A stretch of DNA of 64,000 bases from Methanobrevibacter wolinii SH (GTDB taxonomy: Archaea > Methanobacteriota > Methanobacteria > Methanobacteriales > Methanobacteriaceae): contig NZ_JHWX01000017.1 in the NCBI RefSeq assembly GCF_000621965.1, positions 1 through 64,000 on the forward strand, read 5' to 3'. Numbering within the stretch: the stretch's first letter is position 1; each line of letters starts with the position of its first letter. A model generated the notes under the pieces. It made no database searches and was not told the origin of the DNA. It saw nothing but the letters and a program-made list of their open reading frames with translations. Of the stretch, positions 37,391-47,456 are shown piece by piece. A program made the position numbers and the translations under genes.

Positions 37391-37423
37391 AATATCAGTA
37401 TATAGAGTATACAAAATAAAGAA
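37391..37423. repeat. 33-bp direct repeat, first copy
   Basis: AATATCAGTATATAGAGTAT plus 13 further bases recur at 37939-37971 with three differences, on the other side of the MITE. Confidence 0.6.
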
Positions 37424-37648
37424 AAACAAACAGAAACTAAAACATAAAATAAACACCAAATAAGAAATAAAAAAGAAAAAACCCAATAAAATTTTTATCT
37501 AAAAATAAAAATACCACTATTAGATAATTATATAAAATATAAACCAATTTAACAATGAAAATAAAAATATTCAAATAAAATATGAATCTATTAAATCTTA
37601 TTTTCTTATAAATATTTAATAATTAAAAAACAAATTTAATAAAATTAT

Positions 37649-37755
37649 GGCTTTGTTGAAATCCTCAAAATCTTTTGAATAAATTTTCTTAAAATTGATT
37701 TTCAAACATTAATTATTGTTTAAATTTTTATAAAAAATAGGAATTCAACAAACCC
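37649..37755. mobile_element. MITE, 107 bp, with terminal inverted repeats and 8-bp target duplication
   Basis: The left end GGCTTTGTTGAAATCCT and the right end AGGAATTCAACAAACCC are inverted repeats with two mismatches in 17. Directly outside both ends lies the same 8 bases, AAAATTAT (37641-37648 and 37756-37763), a perfect target site duplication. There is no coding capacity. An IS with matching ends elsewhere in the genome would have to supply the transposase. Confidence 0.85.
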
Positions 37756-37938
37756 AAAATTATTCTAAAATTAATGGATTTAAACAAAAGAAAATATTAA
37801 GATTTTATATTAGTCTTAATATAAATAAAAAAATTAGAATAGCTTTAAAAAAACCAATAATATCAATAAAACAAAAATAAGTTAAAATTTAAAGTAAATA
37901 GCTAAAAAATAGTACATAAAAATTTTTTTAATCTTTTT

Positions 37939-37971
37939 AATATCAGTATATAAAGTATGTAAAATAAAGAA
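37939..37971. repeat. 33-bp direct repeat, second copy
   Basis: Matches 37391-37423 with three differences. Role unknown. Confidence 0.6.
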
Positions 37972-38157
37972 GATTATTTAAAAAATATAATTAAATTTAA
38001 ACAAATAATAATTTGTAAAATAAGAAAAATTTAATAAAATTTTTGAATATATACAAAATAAAATATAAATAAAACTTTATATTAAAAATAGGATAATTTA
38101 AAAAATTTTAATAAGAAAATAAATCTAAAAAAATAGTAAAAATTAAGATAAAGAAGC

Positions 38158-39192
38158 TTATAAAGTTACTCCCATATCTAATTGTTCTGTTAACTCTTTA
38201 TACCTATTCCTAATAGTAACTTCAGTTACACCAGCAATTTCTGCAACATCTCTTTGTGTTTTCCTTTCACCTAATAAAACAGATGCAATATATAATGCAG
38301 CTGCAGCAACACCAGTAGGTCCTCTACCAGAAGTTAAACCTTTATCCATTGCTTGATTAATAATATCAATAGCTTTAGATTGAACTTCACCAGATAAACC
38401 TAATTCACTAGCAAATCTAGGTACATAATCTACTGGAGATGTAGGTGGTAATTTGATATGTAATTCACGAGCTAAGAATCTGTAAGTCCTACCAACTTCT
38501 TTTTTAGTTACAGTTGAAACATCTGCAATTTCATCTAAAGTACGAGGAACTTTACATTGCCTACAAGCAGCATATAAACTAGCAGCAACTACACCTTCAA
38601 TACTTCTACCACGAATAAGTTTATTTTCAACAGCACTTCTATAAATAACTGAAGCAGCTTCCCTAACACTTCTAGGAAGACCAAGTCTAGAAGAATATCT
38701 ATCAAGTTCACTTAATGCAAAAGCAAGGTTCCTTTCAGTAGCTCCAGAAATTCTAATTTTTCTTTGCCATTTTCTTAAACGATACCATTGAGCACGATTA
38801 CGAGCAGGAATATCTCTACCATAAATATCTTTGTTTCTCCAATCAATCATGGTACTAAGACCTTTATCGTGAATTGTATAAGTAGTAGGAGCACCTACAC
38901 GAGTACGTTTATCTCTTTGTTCATGATCAAAAGCCCTCCATTCAGGACCCATATCAAGAAGGTTTTCATCTATAACAAAACCACAATTTTCACAAACAAC
39001 CTCAGATCTTACATAATCCCTTATAAATTTATCTGAACCACATTCTGGACATTGAGTTATCTTATCCATATCAAATACATCATGTTGCATTTGTTCTTTT
39101 TGAGAAATATGATTATCTGGAACACCATTACTGAAAATTTGTTTAGATTTCCTGGTTTTAGAAATCATGTTTTTTAATTCTTCATTATCCAT
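38158..39192 (-). CDS. tfb: Transcription initiation factor TFB
   Basis: 344 residues, slightly longer than the usual 310 or so because of a basic N-terminal extension of about 35 residues. The zinc ribbon '[12 protein letters not shown]...CENCGFVID' (about 38-62) recruits RNA polymerase, the B-finger region follows ('[14 protein letters not shown]'), and two cyclin-like repeats fill 140-340, ending in the BRE-contacting helix-turn-helix '[15 protein letters not shown]'. TFB binds TBP and DNA at every promoter. GGGGATGAT precedes the ATG. It follows the gar1 gene on the same strand by 150 bases. Confidence 0.97.
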   Translation of the reverse strand: MDNEELKNMISKTRKSKQIFSNGVPDNHISQKEQMQHDVFDMDKITQCPECGSDKFIRDYVRSEVVCENCGFVIDENLLDMGPEWRAFDHEQRDKRTRVGAPTTYTIHDKGLSTMIDWRNKDIYGRDIPARNRAQWYRLRKWQRKIRISGATERNLAFALSELDRYSSRLGLPRSVREAASVIYRSAVENKLIRGRSIEGVVAASLYAACRQCKVPRTLDEIADVSTVTKKEVGRTYRFLARELHIKLPPTSPVDYVPRFASELGLSGEVQSKAIDIINQAMDKGLTSGRGPTGVAAAALYIASVLLGERKTQRDVAEIAGVTEVTIRNRYKELTEQLDMGVTL

Positions 39193-39342
39193 AATATCAT
39201 CCCCATGAATAAAAAATTTTCCATATAATAACTTGAATGTATAATAGTAATAATATATATGAAAATAATAAATTTATTTTATAAATTAAACTTCAAAATA
39301 TATTGATAACAGCACACAATAATAAATACTTAAATAATTTAA

Positions 39343-39609
39343 TTATCTGCGTGATTTTCTCTTTTTATTCCTTTTAGTTGAAACAAATAGTTTTTCTCCA
39401 TAATTATTTATTATCTGATTTCTATTAGTAGATCTAAAAAGATTAATAGAAATATATGGACTTTTAGTAGGTCCAAAAACAGTATTAACTTTGCCTATTT
39501 TATTCTTTTTACTATTAAAAACTAAAGCACCAGCAATAGGAGTTTGTTTTCCTCTTGCAATTAATTTACCAGAGTTTGCAATATGCAAACTGTTACCAAG
39601 AACTTTCAT
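39343..39609 (-). CDS. H/ACA RNP protein GAR1 homologue
   Basis: 88 residues. The N-terminal beta-barrel ('LGNSLHIANSGKLIARG', 'GALVFNSKKNKIGKVNTVFGPT') and the basic tail 'STKRNKKRKSRR' fit archaeal Gar1, which with Cbf5, Nop10 and L7Ae directs pseudouridylation of rRNA. It lies directly upstream of tfb, a pairing seen in many methanogens. No clear ribosome binding site is visible, so translation may be leaderless. Confidence 0.85.
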   Translation of the reverse strand: MKVLGNSLHIANSGKLIARGKQTPIAGALVFNSKKNKIGKVNTVFGPTKSPYISINLFRSTNRNQIINNYGEKLFVSTKRNKKRKSRR

Positions 39610-40141
39610 AAAAAATCAGTCAATTTTTTTAATACAATATATAATGTATTTATGATAATATATAAATATTTCGATAGTTTTATATATAAAAATCATTCTT
39701 ATTTAAATAACTTACTATTTAATTTTTAAAATAAAGAGTATAGAATATTAAAATACTAAAATAAGTTCATATAATTTTATATATTTTAATATACAAATGT
39801 TACTAAACTACTATTAAGAAAACTTTATTAAACTATCTTTAAATAGGATAAAAGTAATTAAACAATAATTTAATAAAAAAATATTACACAGACACATATA
39901 ACATAAATAATAAAAAGTTTAAACAAATATTTTAAAAATATATTAAATATATACATTCCAAATAAAGAATTTAAACAAAGGCTCCAAAAATAAAATAATA
40001 TATTAATATATACATTGATAATAAAGAGTTTAAACAAACTTTTAAATATATAATATATGCATTTCTAATAAAAGAATTTAAAAAGCTTTAAAAAAGAGTA
40101 AATAAAAATTTTTAACTAATTAATAAAAACTCATTTAAAGA
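39610..40141. other. Intergenic with degenerate repeats, no gene
   Basis: 532 bases; the right part is the repeat array listed separately, and the left part holds the promoter of gar1. No gene. Confidence 0.45.
39905..40095. repeat. Degenerate tandem repeat at the xerA 3' side
   Basis: About four units of 47-60 bases share AATAAAGARTTTAAACAAA and ATATATTAATATATACATT or variants, near 39907, 39959, 40020 and 40065. The array ends about 50 bases short of the recombinase gene's stop. Confidence 0.6.
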
Positions 40142-41146
40142 TCAAATAATTTCTTCAGATCTAGCTTCATCATAAATATTCTTAACAGATTCCATATCTA
40201 CACTTGTATATATCTGTGTAGTTGATAAGCTTGCATGACCAAGTAATTGTTGAATTATTCTTATATCTACACCATGTTTAAGTAAATGTGTTGCAAAAGA
40301 ATGTCTTAAAATATGAGGAGTAACTTTTTTCTTAATACCTGCAACTTTAGCATATTTTTTAATTAAAATTTCAACATAACGTGAAGATAATTTATCTCCA
40401 TTTTTATTATATATCAATAATGGATTAGATTGATCTCTTAATTTATTATACTCCAAAATAACATTTTTTGCATTATTATCAAATAAAACAATTCTATCTT
40501 TATCACCTTTACCTCTAATTCTCATAGTACGTGTTTCAAAATCAATATCAGAATATTTTAAATTTAATAATTCACTTATACGAAGTCCTGATGAATATAA
40601 TATTGTAAAAATTGTTTTATTCCTCATTTTATTAAATTTTTGCAATTTTGTATTTTCTTTATCTTTATCTACTGCTTCAATTAAAAGTTCTACCTCATGT
40701 TCATTTAAAGATTTAGGTAGAGCTTTAGTTCGTTTAGGAAATTCAATATCATATAAAAAATCAATATCATTAAATTCTAAGAATTTTTTAATAGTTATTG
40801 TTACAAGATAAATATAATTTTGTGAAACACCTTTATCTCTTTTAAGATGTTGAATATAACGTTTAAATGATCTTAAAAAAACCCTTTCATCATATAAATT
40901 ATCTTGCATAGTAAGATAAGAAATAAAATTTTGAATAATATTTGTATAAGTTTTAATAGTATTTTGTGAATAATTCCTAATTTCCAAATCTATAACATAA
41001 TCTTCACACATTTCATTAAAATCAAATAAATCTAAAATACTAATTTTATTTCCTTCTTCATCATATTGAGGAAGATTAATAGAAGTAGGAGATACTTTGA
41101 CTTGATTTGAATTAATAATGTTTTTCATATTTGAAAATCTAGGCAT
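40142..41146 (-). CDS. xerA: XerA/XerC-D-type tyrosine recombinase
   Basis: 334 residues. The N-terminal SAM-like domain (about 45-130) and catalytic domain with R189 (SSGLRISE), K213 (RGKGDKDR), H278-x-x-R281 (HILRHSF), H304 (LLGH) and Y313 are complete. Archaeal XerA resolves chromosome dimers at dif. The protein is clearly different from the hsdS-linked recombinase, particularly in the N-terminal half, so they are not recent duplicates. AAAGGGAT precedes the ATG. I see no dif site by eye. A role as a phage-type integrase is less likely because no att repeats or phage genes are near. Confidence 0.85.
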   Translation of the reverse strand: MPRFSNMKNIINSNQVKVSPTSINLPQYDEEGNKISILDLFDFNEMCEDYVIDLEIRNYSQNTIKTYTNIIQNFISYLTMQDNLYDERVFLRSFKRYIQHLKRDKGVSQNYIYLVTITIKKFLEFNDIDFLYDIEFPKRTKALPKSLNEHEVELLIEAVDKDKENTKLQKFNKMRNKTIFTILYSSGLRISELLNLKYSDIDFETRTMRIRGKGDKDRIVLFDNNAKNVILEYNKLRDQSNPLLIYNKNGDKLSSRYVEILIKKYAKVAGIKKKVTPHILRHSFATHLLKHGVDIRIIQQLLGHASLSTTQIYTSVDMESVKNIYDEARSEEII

Positions 41147-41608
41147 AATAATCCCTTTTAATAAAACTTAATTAAATAAAAATTAGTTATATCATTAAAA
41201 TTATAGAATAATAACTTAAAATAAAAATATAAAAATCTAATAAAAGTTTAATCCATTTAAAAACTTATTTATTAAAAAATTTAATTATTAAATTAATTAG
41301 TTTTAAATTATAATAATTTATAAATTGAATTTATATTTAATAAACTAAACTATAAATAAAATAATTTTTTATAAAGATATAACGAAGTAAATAATAATAG
41401 TATAACGAAGTAAATAAATATTTTGGTTAAAAAATATAACTGCAAAATTACTAAATAAACATGAAAAATTAAGTTAAAACTTGAATATAGTTATAGAAAA
41501 CTAAAATAACTAAAATTAAGAAAAATACAATAAAATTAAAGAAAATATACTTTTAAAATAAAAAAATAAAATTAATTAATATAAAATATTCCAATAAGAG
41601 GTTTTAAA
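41147..41608. other. Divergent intergenic region, no gene
   Basis: 460 bases between divergent genes. TATAACGAAGTAAATAA occurs twice, at 41378 and 41401, a 23-base spacing that could be an operator or a small duplication. Nothing else stands out. Confidence 0.45.
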
Positions 41609-42115
41609 ATGAAAAAAGAAGTAAGATATGATAAATATGTAAATCCAGAACCATGTACTATTGTATCATGTAGAGATAAAGATGGACGAGACAATGCACT
41701 TGCAGTAGGATTTATAGGAAATGTAAGCTTTGATCCAAAAATTATAATGATTGCAATTATTGATAAAAGATTTTCACATCATATCATAAAAGAACAGAAA
41801 GAGTTTATAGTTAATATTCCTACTGACGAACATATAGACCTTGTAAGATATTTAGGTACTGTTTCAGGTTATGATGTTAATAAATTAGAAAATATTGAGA
41901 TTATTGATGGAGATATTGTAAATGCACCAATAATTGTAGATTGTCCAGTTAACTTTGAATGTAAGGTAATTGATAGTATTAAACCTGGAACACATGAAGT
42001 ATTCTTTGGACGTGTAGAAAAAGTTCATTGTGATGAAGAATATATTGATGAATTAGGATTTATAAAATGGAAAGAAATGAATGTTTTACATAGTTTAAAT
42101 AGCAATATTATGTAA
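41609..42115 (+). CDS. Flavin reductase-like FMN-binding protein
   Basis: 168 residues of the DIM6/NTAB flavin reductase family. 'PEPCTIVSCRD...NALAVGFIGNVSFDPKIIMIAI' forms the FMN-binding barrel, followed by 'FIVNIPTDEHIDLVRYLGTVSG'. In methanogens these proteins bind FMN tightly and pass electrons; partners are unknown. AGAGG precedes the ATG by a few bases. It is a single-gene unit. Confidence 0.9.
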   Translation: MKKEVRYDKYVNPEPCTIVSCRDKDGRDNALAVGFIGNVSFDPKIIMIAIIDKRFSHHIIKEQKEFIVNIPTDEHIDLVRYLGTVSGYDVNKLENIEIIDGDIVNAPIIVDCPVNFECKVIDSIKPGTHEVFFGRVEKVHCDEEYIDELGFIKWKEMNVLHSLNSNIM

Positions 42116-42140
42116 AATAATGAATAACAAATAAAAAAAT

Positions 42141-42290
42141 CAGTGATTAATAATTAAATCATTAATAAGAAAATAGCTAAAAAAAACACAAAATAAACAA
42201 ACAAGAAAAACAATAATTAATAATAAATCAATAATAAGAAAAAATAGCTAAAAACAAGAAAAAACACAAAACAAAGCAAACAATAAAAAT
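42141..42290. repeat. Two-copy repeat downstream of dnaG
   Basis: ATTAATAATTAAATCATTAA near 42144 and ATTAATAATAAATCAATAAT near 42216, each followed by AAGAAAA..TAGCTAAAAA, form two degenerate copies of about 73 bases between convergent genes. Confidence 0.55.
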
Positions 42291-42305
42291 AACAAATAAT
42301 GAAAA

Positions 42306-42330
42306 TAAAAATAGAAAAAATCTATTTTTA
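42306..42330 (-). terminator. Hairpin overlapping the dnaG stop codon
   Basis: TAAAAATAGA and TCTATTTTTA form a perfect 10-bp stem with a five-base loop. On the minus strand it begins at the dnaG stop codon and is followed by TTTTC. Probable transcription terminator. Confidence 0.5.
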
Positions 42331-43605
42331 TTCTAAAGTAATAACTTTTAAACCATGAGGTTTTTTAACAACATTTTGAGTTTTAAAAGCTACAATATTT
42401 TTAATACCTTTTTTATAAGATGCATCAATTAATCTTTGTGAAACAACACCATCAAAGATTATTGTTTCTGCATTATCTTCAACATGTTGTACTTCATTAT
42501 AAAGTTCTTCAACACTTACTTCTTTCATAAGGTTTAATGCATTATCTAAGATTTCTCCAGTGCCAGAACCTTCAATTTCTTTTAACATGTCTTTCATTAA
42601 ACTGATTTCATCATCATCTTCAACAACAAAATCTGGTTGCTCAACAATATCCTCATAATCATAATCATTATCATATTTATAATTATTTTTATGATTATTG
42701 TTATGGTTATTATTATTTCTTCTAGATTTTTTAGAAGATTTTTTATTTTGAACATCTGAATTAGAAATTAAACTAGTAGTTGCTAAAAATTGTTCAATAG
42801 GAGTTTTATCTCTAAGAGCTGTAATAACTTCATCTTTTTCAAGATCTTCAACTTCTTTTCCAACAGGAGCACGAGTTACAAAATCAACATCCCCTACTTG
42901 AAGAAGTTCTTTTAAGATAAGTTCTCCACCACGATCACCATCTACAAATACTGTAACAGTTCTTTTTTTAGTTAAATCTGCAATAGATTTAGGAACATTA
43001 ACTCCTTCTACAGCAACAGTATTTTTAATACCATATTTTAAAAGATTTAATACATCATTTCTTCCTTCAACAACAATGATTGCATCTGAAGTATGAACAC
43101 TAGGTCCAGCAGGGAGTCTTTCCTCACCAAATTCAGATATTTCATGAACACGCATAGCTTCCCTTACTTCTTCAATCATTTGCATACTTGCAGGAGTAAC
43201 ACTATCCATCATACCTTTATATATTTCTTTTGCACGGTTAACAACTTGTTGCCTTTTAACTGCACGAACATCCTCAACTTTATTAACTTTGATGTTTGCT
43301 TCACAAGGTCCAACACGGTTAATTGTTTCAAGTGATGCTGCTAAAATAGCTGTTTCAATCCTATCTAAACTAGAAGGAATTACTATTTCACCTTTAGCAC
43401 GACCACCATTAGAATGAATAATAACCTGAATTCTGCCTATTCTTCCAGTTCTTTGAAGTTCTCTCAAATCTAAATCATTACTTAAAAGACCTTCAGTTTG
43501 ACCAAAAATAGCACCAACAACATCAGGTTTTTCAACAACCCCATTAGCATTAATATCTGCATAAATGAGATATTTAGTAGTAGTTAGTTCTTCACCTTTT
43601 GACAT
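42328..43605 (-). CDS. dnaG: DnaG-like primase / exosome-associated Toprim protein
   Basis: 425 residues, the archaeal DnaG length. The conserved N-terminal domain ('[21 protein letters not shown]', 'RTGRIGRI') is followed by a Toprim domain with E180 in 'VVEGRNDV' and D222-G-D-R-G-G227. The tail from about residue 290 is disordered with a long Asn/His/Lys run, then an acidic end. Archaeal DnaG makes short primers in vitro and is found with the RNA exosome. GGAGG precedes the ATG. Confidence 0.96.
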   Translation of the reverse strand: MSKGEELTTTKYLIYADINANGVVEKPDVVGAIFGQTEGLLSNDLDLRELQRTGRIGRIQVIIHSNGGRAKGEIVIPSSLDRIETAILAASLETINRVGPCEANIKVNKVEDVRAVKRQQVVNRAKEIYKGMMDSVTPASMQMIEEVREAMRVHEISEFGEERLPAGPSVHTSDAIIVVEGRNDVLNLLKYGIKNTVAVEGVNVPKSIADLTKKRTVTVFVDGDRGGELILKELLQVGDVDFVTRAPVGKEVEDLEKDEVITALRDKTPIEQFLATTSLISNSDVQNKKSSKKSRRNNNNHNNNHKNNYKYDNDYDYEDIVEQPDFVVEDDDEISLMKDMLKEIEGSGTGEILDNALNLMKEVSVEELYNEVQHVEDNAETIIFDGVVSQRLIDASYKKGIKNIVAFKTQNVVKKPHGLKVITLE

Positions 43606-44858
43606 AATAAGCCTCCTTTACGGCTTAATTTAAATAAGTCATATAAAATTTATAAATCAACTTAAATAATTAGAATTTAAATTTAAAAATTAAAAATTTC
43701 CAAACAAACTTAAGATTAAGAATAAAAATTAAAAATCTTTAAAATTTAATCTAATTTAATTTAAATATTTTTCAAAAACATAAATTATTAAATTTAATAA
43801 TTTAAGTATATCTTAAATAAACAGTTCTTATAAAATAATGCGTTTAAATTATCCTAAAAACCATTTATTGGAATAATATAATAATTAATAAATTCTATTT
43901 AAATAATTAAACTAAATAAGATTTATTAATTAAATTTAATAATAAATAAAAAAATTTAATTAAGTAATTATTTATTAAATAAATGAAATTTTAGGTAAAA
44001 ACCATACAAAAAGAGCTAAAGCTTACGCTAATACATTATAATACAATTACAATAAAGTTATTAAAGACTTAAAGTCTATATAGCTAAATTACTTTTATAT
44101 AAATAATAATTTCAATTAAATAAAATCTATACTATTTAGAACATAATAAGTTATTAATAAATTACTTTCCTTAAACAATACAATTTTAACAATATTTTAA
44201 ATTCTTATAATAACTAAATTAAAATTTTAATAAGATAAATAATATATAAACTAACGATTTTTATCCTATTTAAGACAACGATATTTTAAATTTAAATAAT
44301 AACTAATTTAAAGTCTTTATCTCCTTTAATATTTTTAAATAATTGTGAAATAAATAAATTAATAATAATAAACTCTTTTGAGTATGTAATGAATGTTAAA
44401 TTTACCTATAATATATTTAGTTTAAACTAATATATAAAATTGTATATTTAAAAATTAATATAATAAAATAAAATTCAATAAATTAAGATTTATAATAAAA
44501 ATAGAATAAAATTATTAAAATTATATGAAACTCAAAAATAAAAAAACTTTAATTAAATAGAAAAAATAATAAAAAAAGAAGCTAAAATAAAATAAAAATA
44601 AATTAAAAATAAAAAAGCAAATATAAAGTTAAAATATTAATTAATATTTTATAATATGAAAAATAAAATTATAATATAATATTTATTACTATAAAATGAA
44701 TTTTTTAATTAAAATTTATTAAATTAAATGATAATATATTAATTAAAAATTCATATTAGCCTATTTAAACTAATACCAATAAATCCATTATTTAATTAAT
44801 AGATTTTAAAATGATATATATTTAAATAGACTTTTAATTAAAAATAAGGGTGTTTTAA
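43606..44858. other. Long divergent intergenic region, possible decayed gene
   Basis: 1.25 kb between dnaG and the RraA-like gene. No intact gene. Near 43990-44090 a short plus-strand stretch reads 'EILGKNHTKRAKAYANTL', a stop, then 'YNYNKVIKDLKSI', which looks like broken coding sequence. The rest is A+T-rich. Confidence 0.4.
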
Positions 44859-45626
44859 TTGGCTAAAGTAACTCCAAAAACTGTTTTAAAAATGGCATCA
44901 AGAAAAAGTAAAAATAATAAAAAAACCAAATTAAATGATATCGATTTAACTGAAGATAATTTTTCTATTGAAGATTTATATCTTAAAGAAGATAAATCAA
45001 ATATAAAAGCATACACAAACTTAAAAGCATTAATTGATTCAGTATGTACTTGTCAAGTATCAGATGCATATAATAATATTTCAAGAAGAAGTGGAGTAAT
45101 TAAAGGATTAAAATCTGTTAATAAACAAAGAGTTTATGGTAGAATAGTAACTTGTGATACTAATTCTGATGATTGGGGAACTGGATTACTTGCTATGGAT
45201 GAAGCTAAAGAAGGAGAAATATTATTCTTACATTCTAATGGTGAACCTTCTGCAATTTGGGGAGAACTTGCTTCAACTTGTGCACAAGAAAAAGGAATTG
45301 CAGGATGTGTAGTATATGGGTATCTTAGAGATGTTGATATTACAAGATATATGAACTTCCCATTATTTGCATTAGATCTTGTACCTAATGCAGGAATAGC
45401 ACTTGGATATGGTAAAGTTAATCCAGAATTAATAATTGATAATCAAATAATTAAACCAGGAGACTTTTTATTTGGTGATGAAAGTGGAGTACTTATTATT
45501 CCACAAGAAAAATTCAATCAAGTAATATTAGAAACACTTAATATTAAAGTTAAAGAATCAAAAATTCTTAAATTATTAAAAGAAGGTAAATCACTATCTG
45601 AAATTGCTGGTGTTAAAAAAGAATAA
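44859..45626 (+). CDS. RraA-like protein (HMG aldolase/RraA fold)
   Basis: 255 residues from a TTG start, supported by AAGGGTG six bases before it. Residues 1-55 are a basic, lineage-specific extension. Residues 56-225 are an RraA fold: 'CTCQVSDAYNN', 'GRIVTCDTNSDDW', 'GELASTCAQEKGIAGCVVYG', 'DIFGDESG'-type end ('FLFGDESGVLIIP'). In some methanogens the same domain is fused to hexulose-6-phosphate synthase; here it is free. The family includes aldolases and RNase E regulators, so the activity cannot be assigned. Confidence 0.8.
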   Translation: MAKVTPKTVLKMASRKSKNNKKTKLNDIDLTEDNFSIEDLYLKEDKSNIKAYTNLKALIDSVCTCQVSDAYNNISRRSGVIKGLKSVNKQRVYGRIVTCDTNSDDWGTGLLAMDEAKEGEILFLHSNGEPSAIWGELASTCAQEKGIAGCVVYGYLRDVDITRYMNFPLFALDLVPNAGIALGYGKVNPELIIDNQIIKPGDFLFGDESGVLIIPQEKFNQVILETLNIKVKESKILKLLKEGKSLSEIAGVKKE

Positions 45627-45635
45627 AATAAATTT

Positions 45636-45668
45636 TAAGAGAAAAATATTCTCTTAATTTTTTTTAAA
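45636..45668 (+). terminator. Terminator after the RraA-like gene
   Basis: TTAAGAGA and TCTCTTAA form an 8-bp stem (45636-45643 with 45651-45658) followed by eight T, ten bases after the stop. It is a bacterial-looking terminator structure. Confidence 0.7.
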
Positions 45669-45864
45669 AAAAATATATAAAACTTAAAAAAATTAAAATA
45701 AAATAAAAAACTAATAAATTAAACTTATTCTAATAAAAAACTAGAAAATAAGACAAATAAAAAACCAAAAAACAAGAAAAATAACCTAAACAGAAAAAAA
45801 CCAAAGAAAAATAAAACATTAAAACTAATATAAATTACCTTATCTATTTTAAAATATAAAAAAA

Positions 45865-46263
45865 TTATTTTATTTGTTTTGCCCAAAGACAAACATCATA
45901 CCATTTACATCCAAGACATGTGTTTTTAATGTCTTCTTTTTTTGTAAATAATTTATTATTAATTAAATCAAATAGTTCACTTGCTTTATAATAATTACTG
46001 TTTTTTTCTTTTTGTATTTTTCTTAGAACTATTTTATCCATCTTAATTATTTTACTGTTTTCGTCTTTGTTTATACATATATCACACTTATTATTTGGAC
46101 ATTTTTTACAGATATCATCAATACTTGAAATAAGCTTAATGTATTCTTCATCATTCATAATTTTATCATAAATTATAGTCATGTTTTTTACAAAATCTTC
46201 ATTGTATCCATAACCTTGAAAACCTTGTAAACATAATAAATGATGACCACGTATTTTTAACAT
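45865..46263 (-). CDS. DUF1284 cysteine-rich protein, probable iron-sulfur protein
   Basis: 132 residues from ATG 46263. A longer frame to 46323 adds 20 hydrophobic residues not seen in the family and would overlap bioY, so I take the internal start, where 'MLKIRGHHLLCLQGFQGYGY' begins exactly as DUF1284 proteins do. Cysteines at 'CKKCPNNKCDIC' and at the end 'CLGCKWYDVCLW' could bind an Fe-S cluster. The function is unknown. It follows bioY on the same strand, with a gap of about 50 bases. Confidence 0.85.
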   Translation of the reverse strand: MLKIRGHHLLCLQGFQGYGYNEDFVKNMTIIYDKIMNDEEYIKLISSIDDICKKCPNNKCDICINKDENSKIIKMDKIVLRKIQKEKNSNYYKASELFDLINNKLFTKKEDIKNTCLGCKWYDVCLWAKQIK

Positions 46264-46315
46264 AATATCATAAAAATAGTTGTTTTTAAAAAATAAAAAA
46301 TAGTAAATGAGTAAT

Positions 46316-46927
46316 TTACTCATTTTTTGGTAATAATGTTTTTGAAATAGCAGATCCTGCTAAAACTTTTAATATATCTCCAGCAATAAATGGAATAAGA
46401 CCCATTGCAAGAACTTGGATTAAACTTAAAGATACACCTTTACCAAATAAAAATGCAGCATATAATCCAATTAAACCTGGGACATAAATTGCAACAAAGT
46501 TAGCAATAAGTAATGTTCCAGTCATTCTTGTGAAATTTCTAGATTGAGGATAATTTTCTGAAATGTATCCAACAAAGTATGCACATACTAAGAATCCTAT
46601 AAAGTATCCGCAGTTAGAACCAAGTAATACTGAAAGTCCTCCAACCATTCCACTGTACCATGGAATAACAAGTCCAAGTCCAACATAAAATATTTGAGAT
46701 AATAATCCATATTTTTTTCCAAGGAATAAACCTGCAATTAATACTGCAAAAGTTTGTAATGTAATTGGAACTGGAGTGAATGGTAATGGAATTGCTATTT
46801 GTGCCATAATACCTGTGAAACATGCCATAAGAAATGAAAGTACAATTTTTTCATAAGTGTTTGCATTTTTAATATGATTGTATATATCACTTCTTTTTTG
46901 ATAATAAGCATCCATGTTATTATTCAT
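46316..46927 (-). CDS. bioY: Biotin transporter substrate-binding subunit BioY
   Basis: 203 residues with six membrane helices and the BioY pattern 'AQIAIPLPFTPVPITLQTFA' followed by 'LAGLFLGKKYG'-type sequence. BioY is the S component of an energy-coupling factor transporter and imports biotin, needed for pyruvate carboxylase. No EcfA or EcfT gene is adjacent, so it either uses a shared ECF module or works alone. GGAGGT precedes the ATG by five bases. Confidence 0.93.
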   Translation of the reverse strand: MNNNMDAYYQKRSDIYNHIKNANTYEKIVLSFLMACFTGIMAQIAIPLPFTPVPITLQTFAVLIAGLFLGKKYGLLSQIFYVGLGLVIPWYSGMVGGLSVLLGSNCGYFIGFLVCAYFVGYISENYPQSRNFTRMTGTLLIANFVAIYVPGLIGLYAAFLFGKGVSLSLIQVLAMGLIPFIAGDILKVLAGSAISKTLLPKNE

Positions 46928-47456
46928 ATTTTACCTCCGTTAAAATATTTGGATAAAACATTTAAATAAAAATAAAAATATAATTACTAACTATTTTACC
47001 TATTATATATTATTGTATATAATTTAAATAAGTTTTGTTTTTTTATATTTTTATTTATTGATTTAGAAAGACTATTGAATAAATTTAATATTTTAATAAA
47101 AACCATCTATTACTTTAAATAAAATCACTGATTAAACCTAATATTTTTAATAAAAATCATAATTATTAAATTAAATAAACTTACTAATTAATTGTTATTT
47201 CTATTAAATAGCAAATAATCAGTTAATTAAAAAAAGTAAAATTTTATCTAGAAAAAAGAAATATTAATAAAATCAATAAAGATGATTTAAAAAATAAAAA
47301 ATTAAATTAAAACTAAATAAGTATAAAAAATTAATTTATAAATAAAATCTTAAAAAATAGCTAATAATTACTTAAATTTTATATTTAAATAAAAATATTC
47401 AATATTATAAAAATAAAGTTAAATTAAAAATTATAAAAAAGTTAAAAACTAAAACA
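46928..47456. other. Intergenic, no gene seen
   Basis: 530 A+T-rich bases upstream of bioY and downstream of modC. The left part must contain the bioY promoter. No recognisable repeat or RNA. Confidence 0.45.

Larger units (their letters stand above)
37023..38157. other. Long intergenic region with MITE, no gene
   Basis: 1.1 kb without a credible gene. A 60-codon frame at 37304-37486 has no ribosome binding site and a skewed composition. The region holds the MITE and a dispersed 33-base direct repeat. Confidence 0.5.

Noticed and set aside
37304-37486. 60-codon Phe/Leu/Tyr-rich minus-strand frame
   Set aside because: Such hydrophobic frames arise by chance from A/T runs; there is no ribosome binding site and it overlaps a dispersed repeat.
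40142-41146. XerA-type recombinase as a prophage integrase marking an integrated element
   Set aside because: Neighbours are core genes, no attachment repeats or phage genes are seen, and the protein fits the housekeeping Xer type.
46263-46323. Longer DUF1284 start overlapping bioY
   Set aside because: The added 20 residues are hydrophobic and foreign to the family; the internal ATG starts exactly at the conserved N-terminus.
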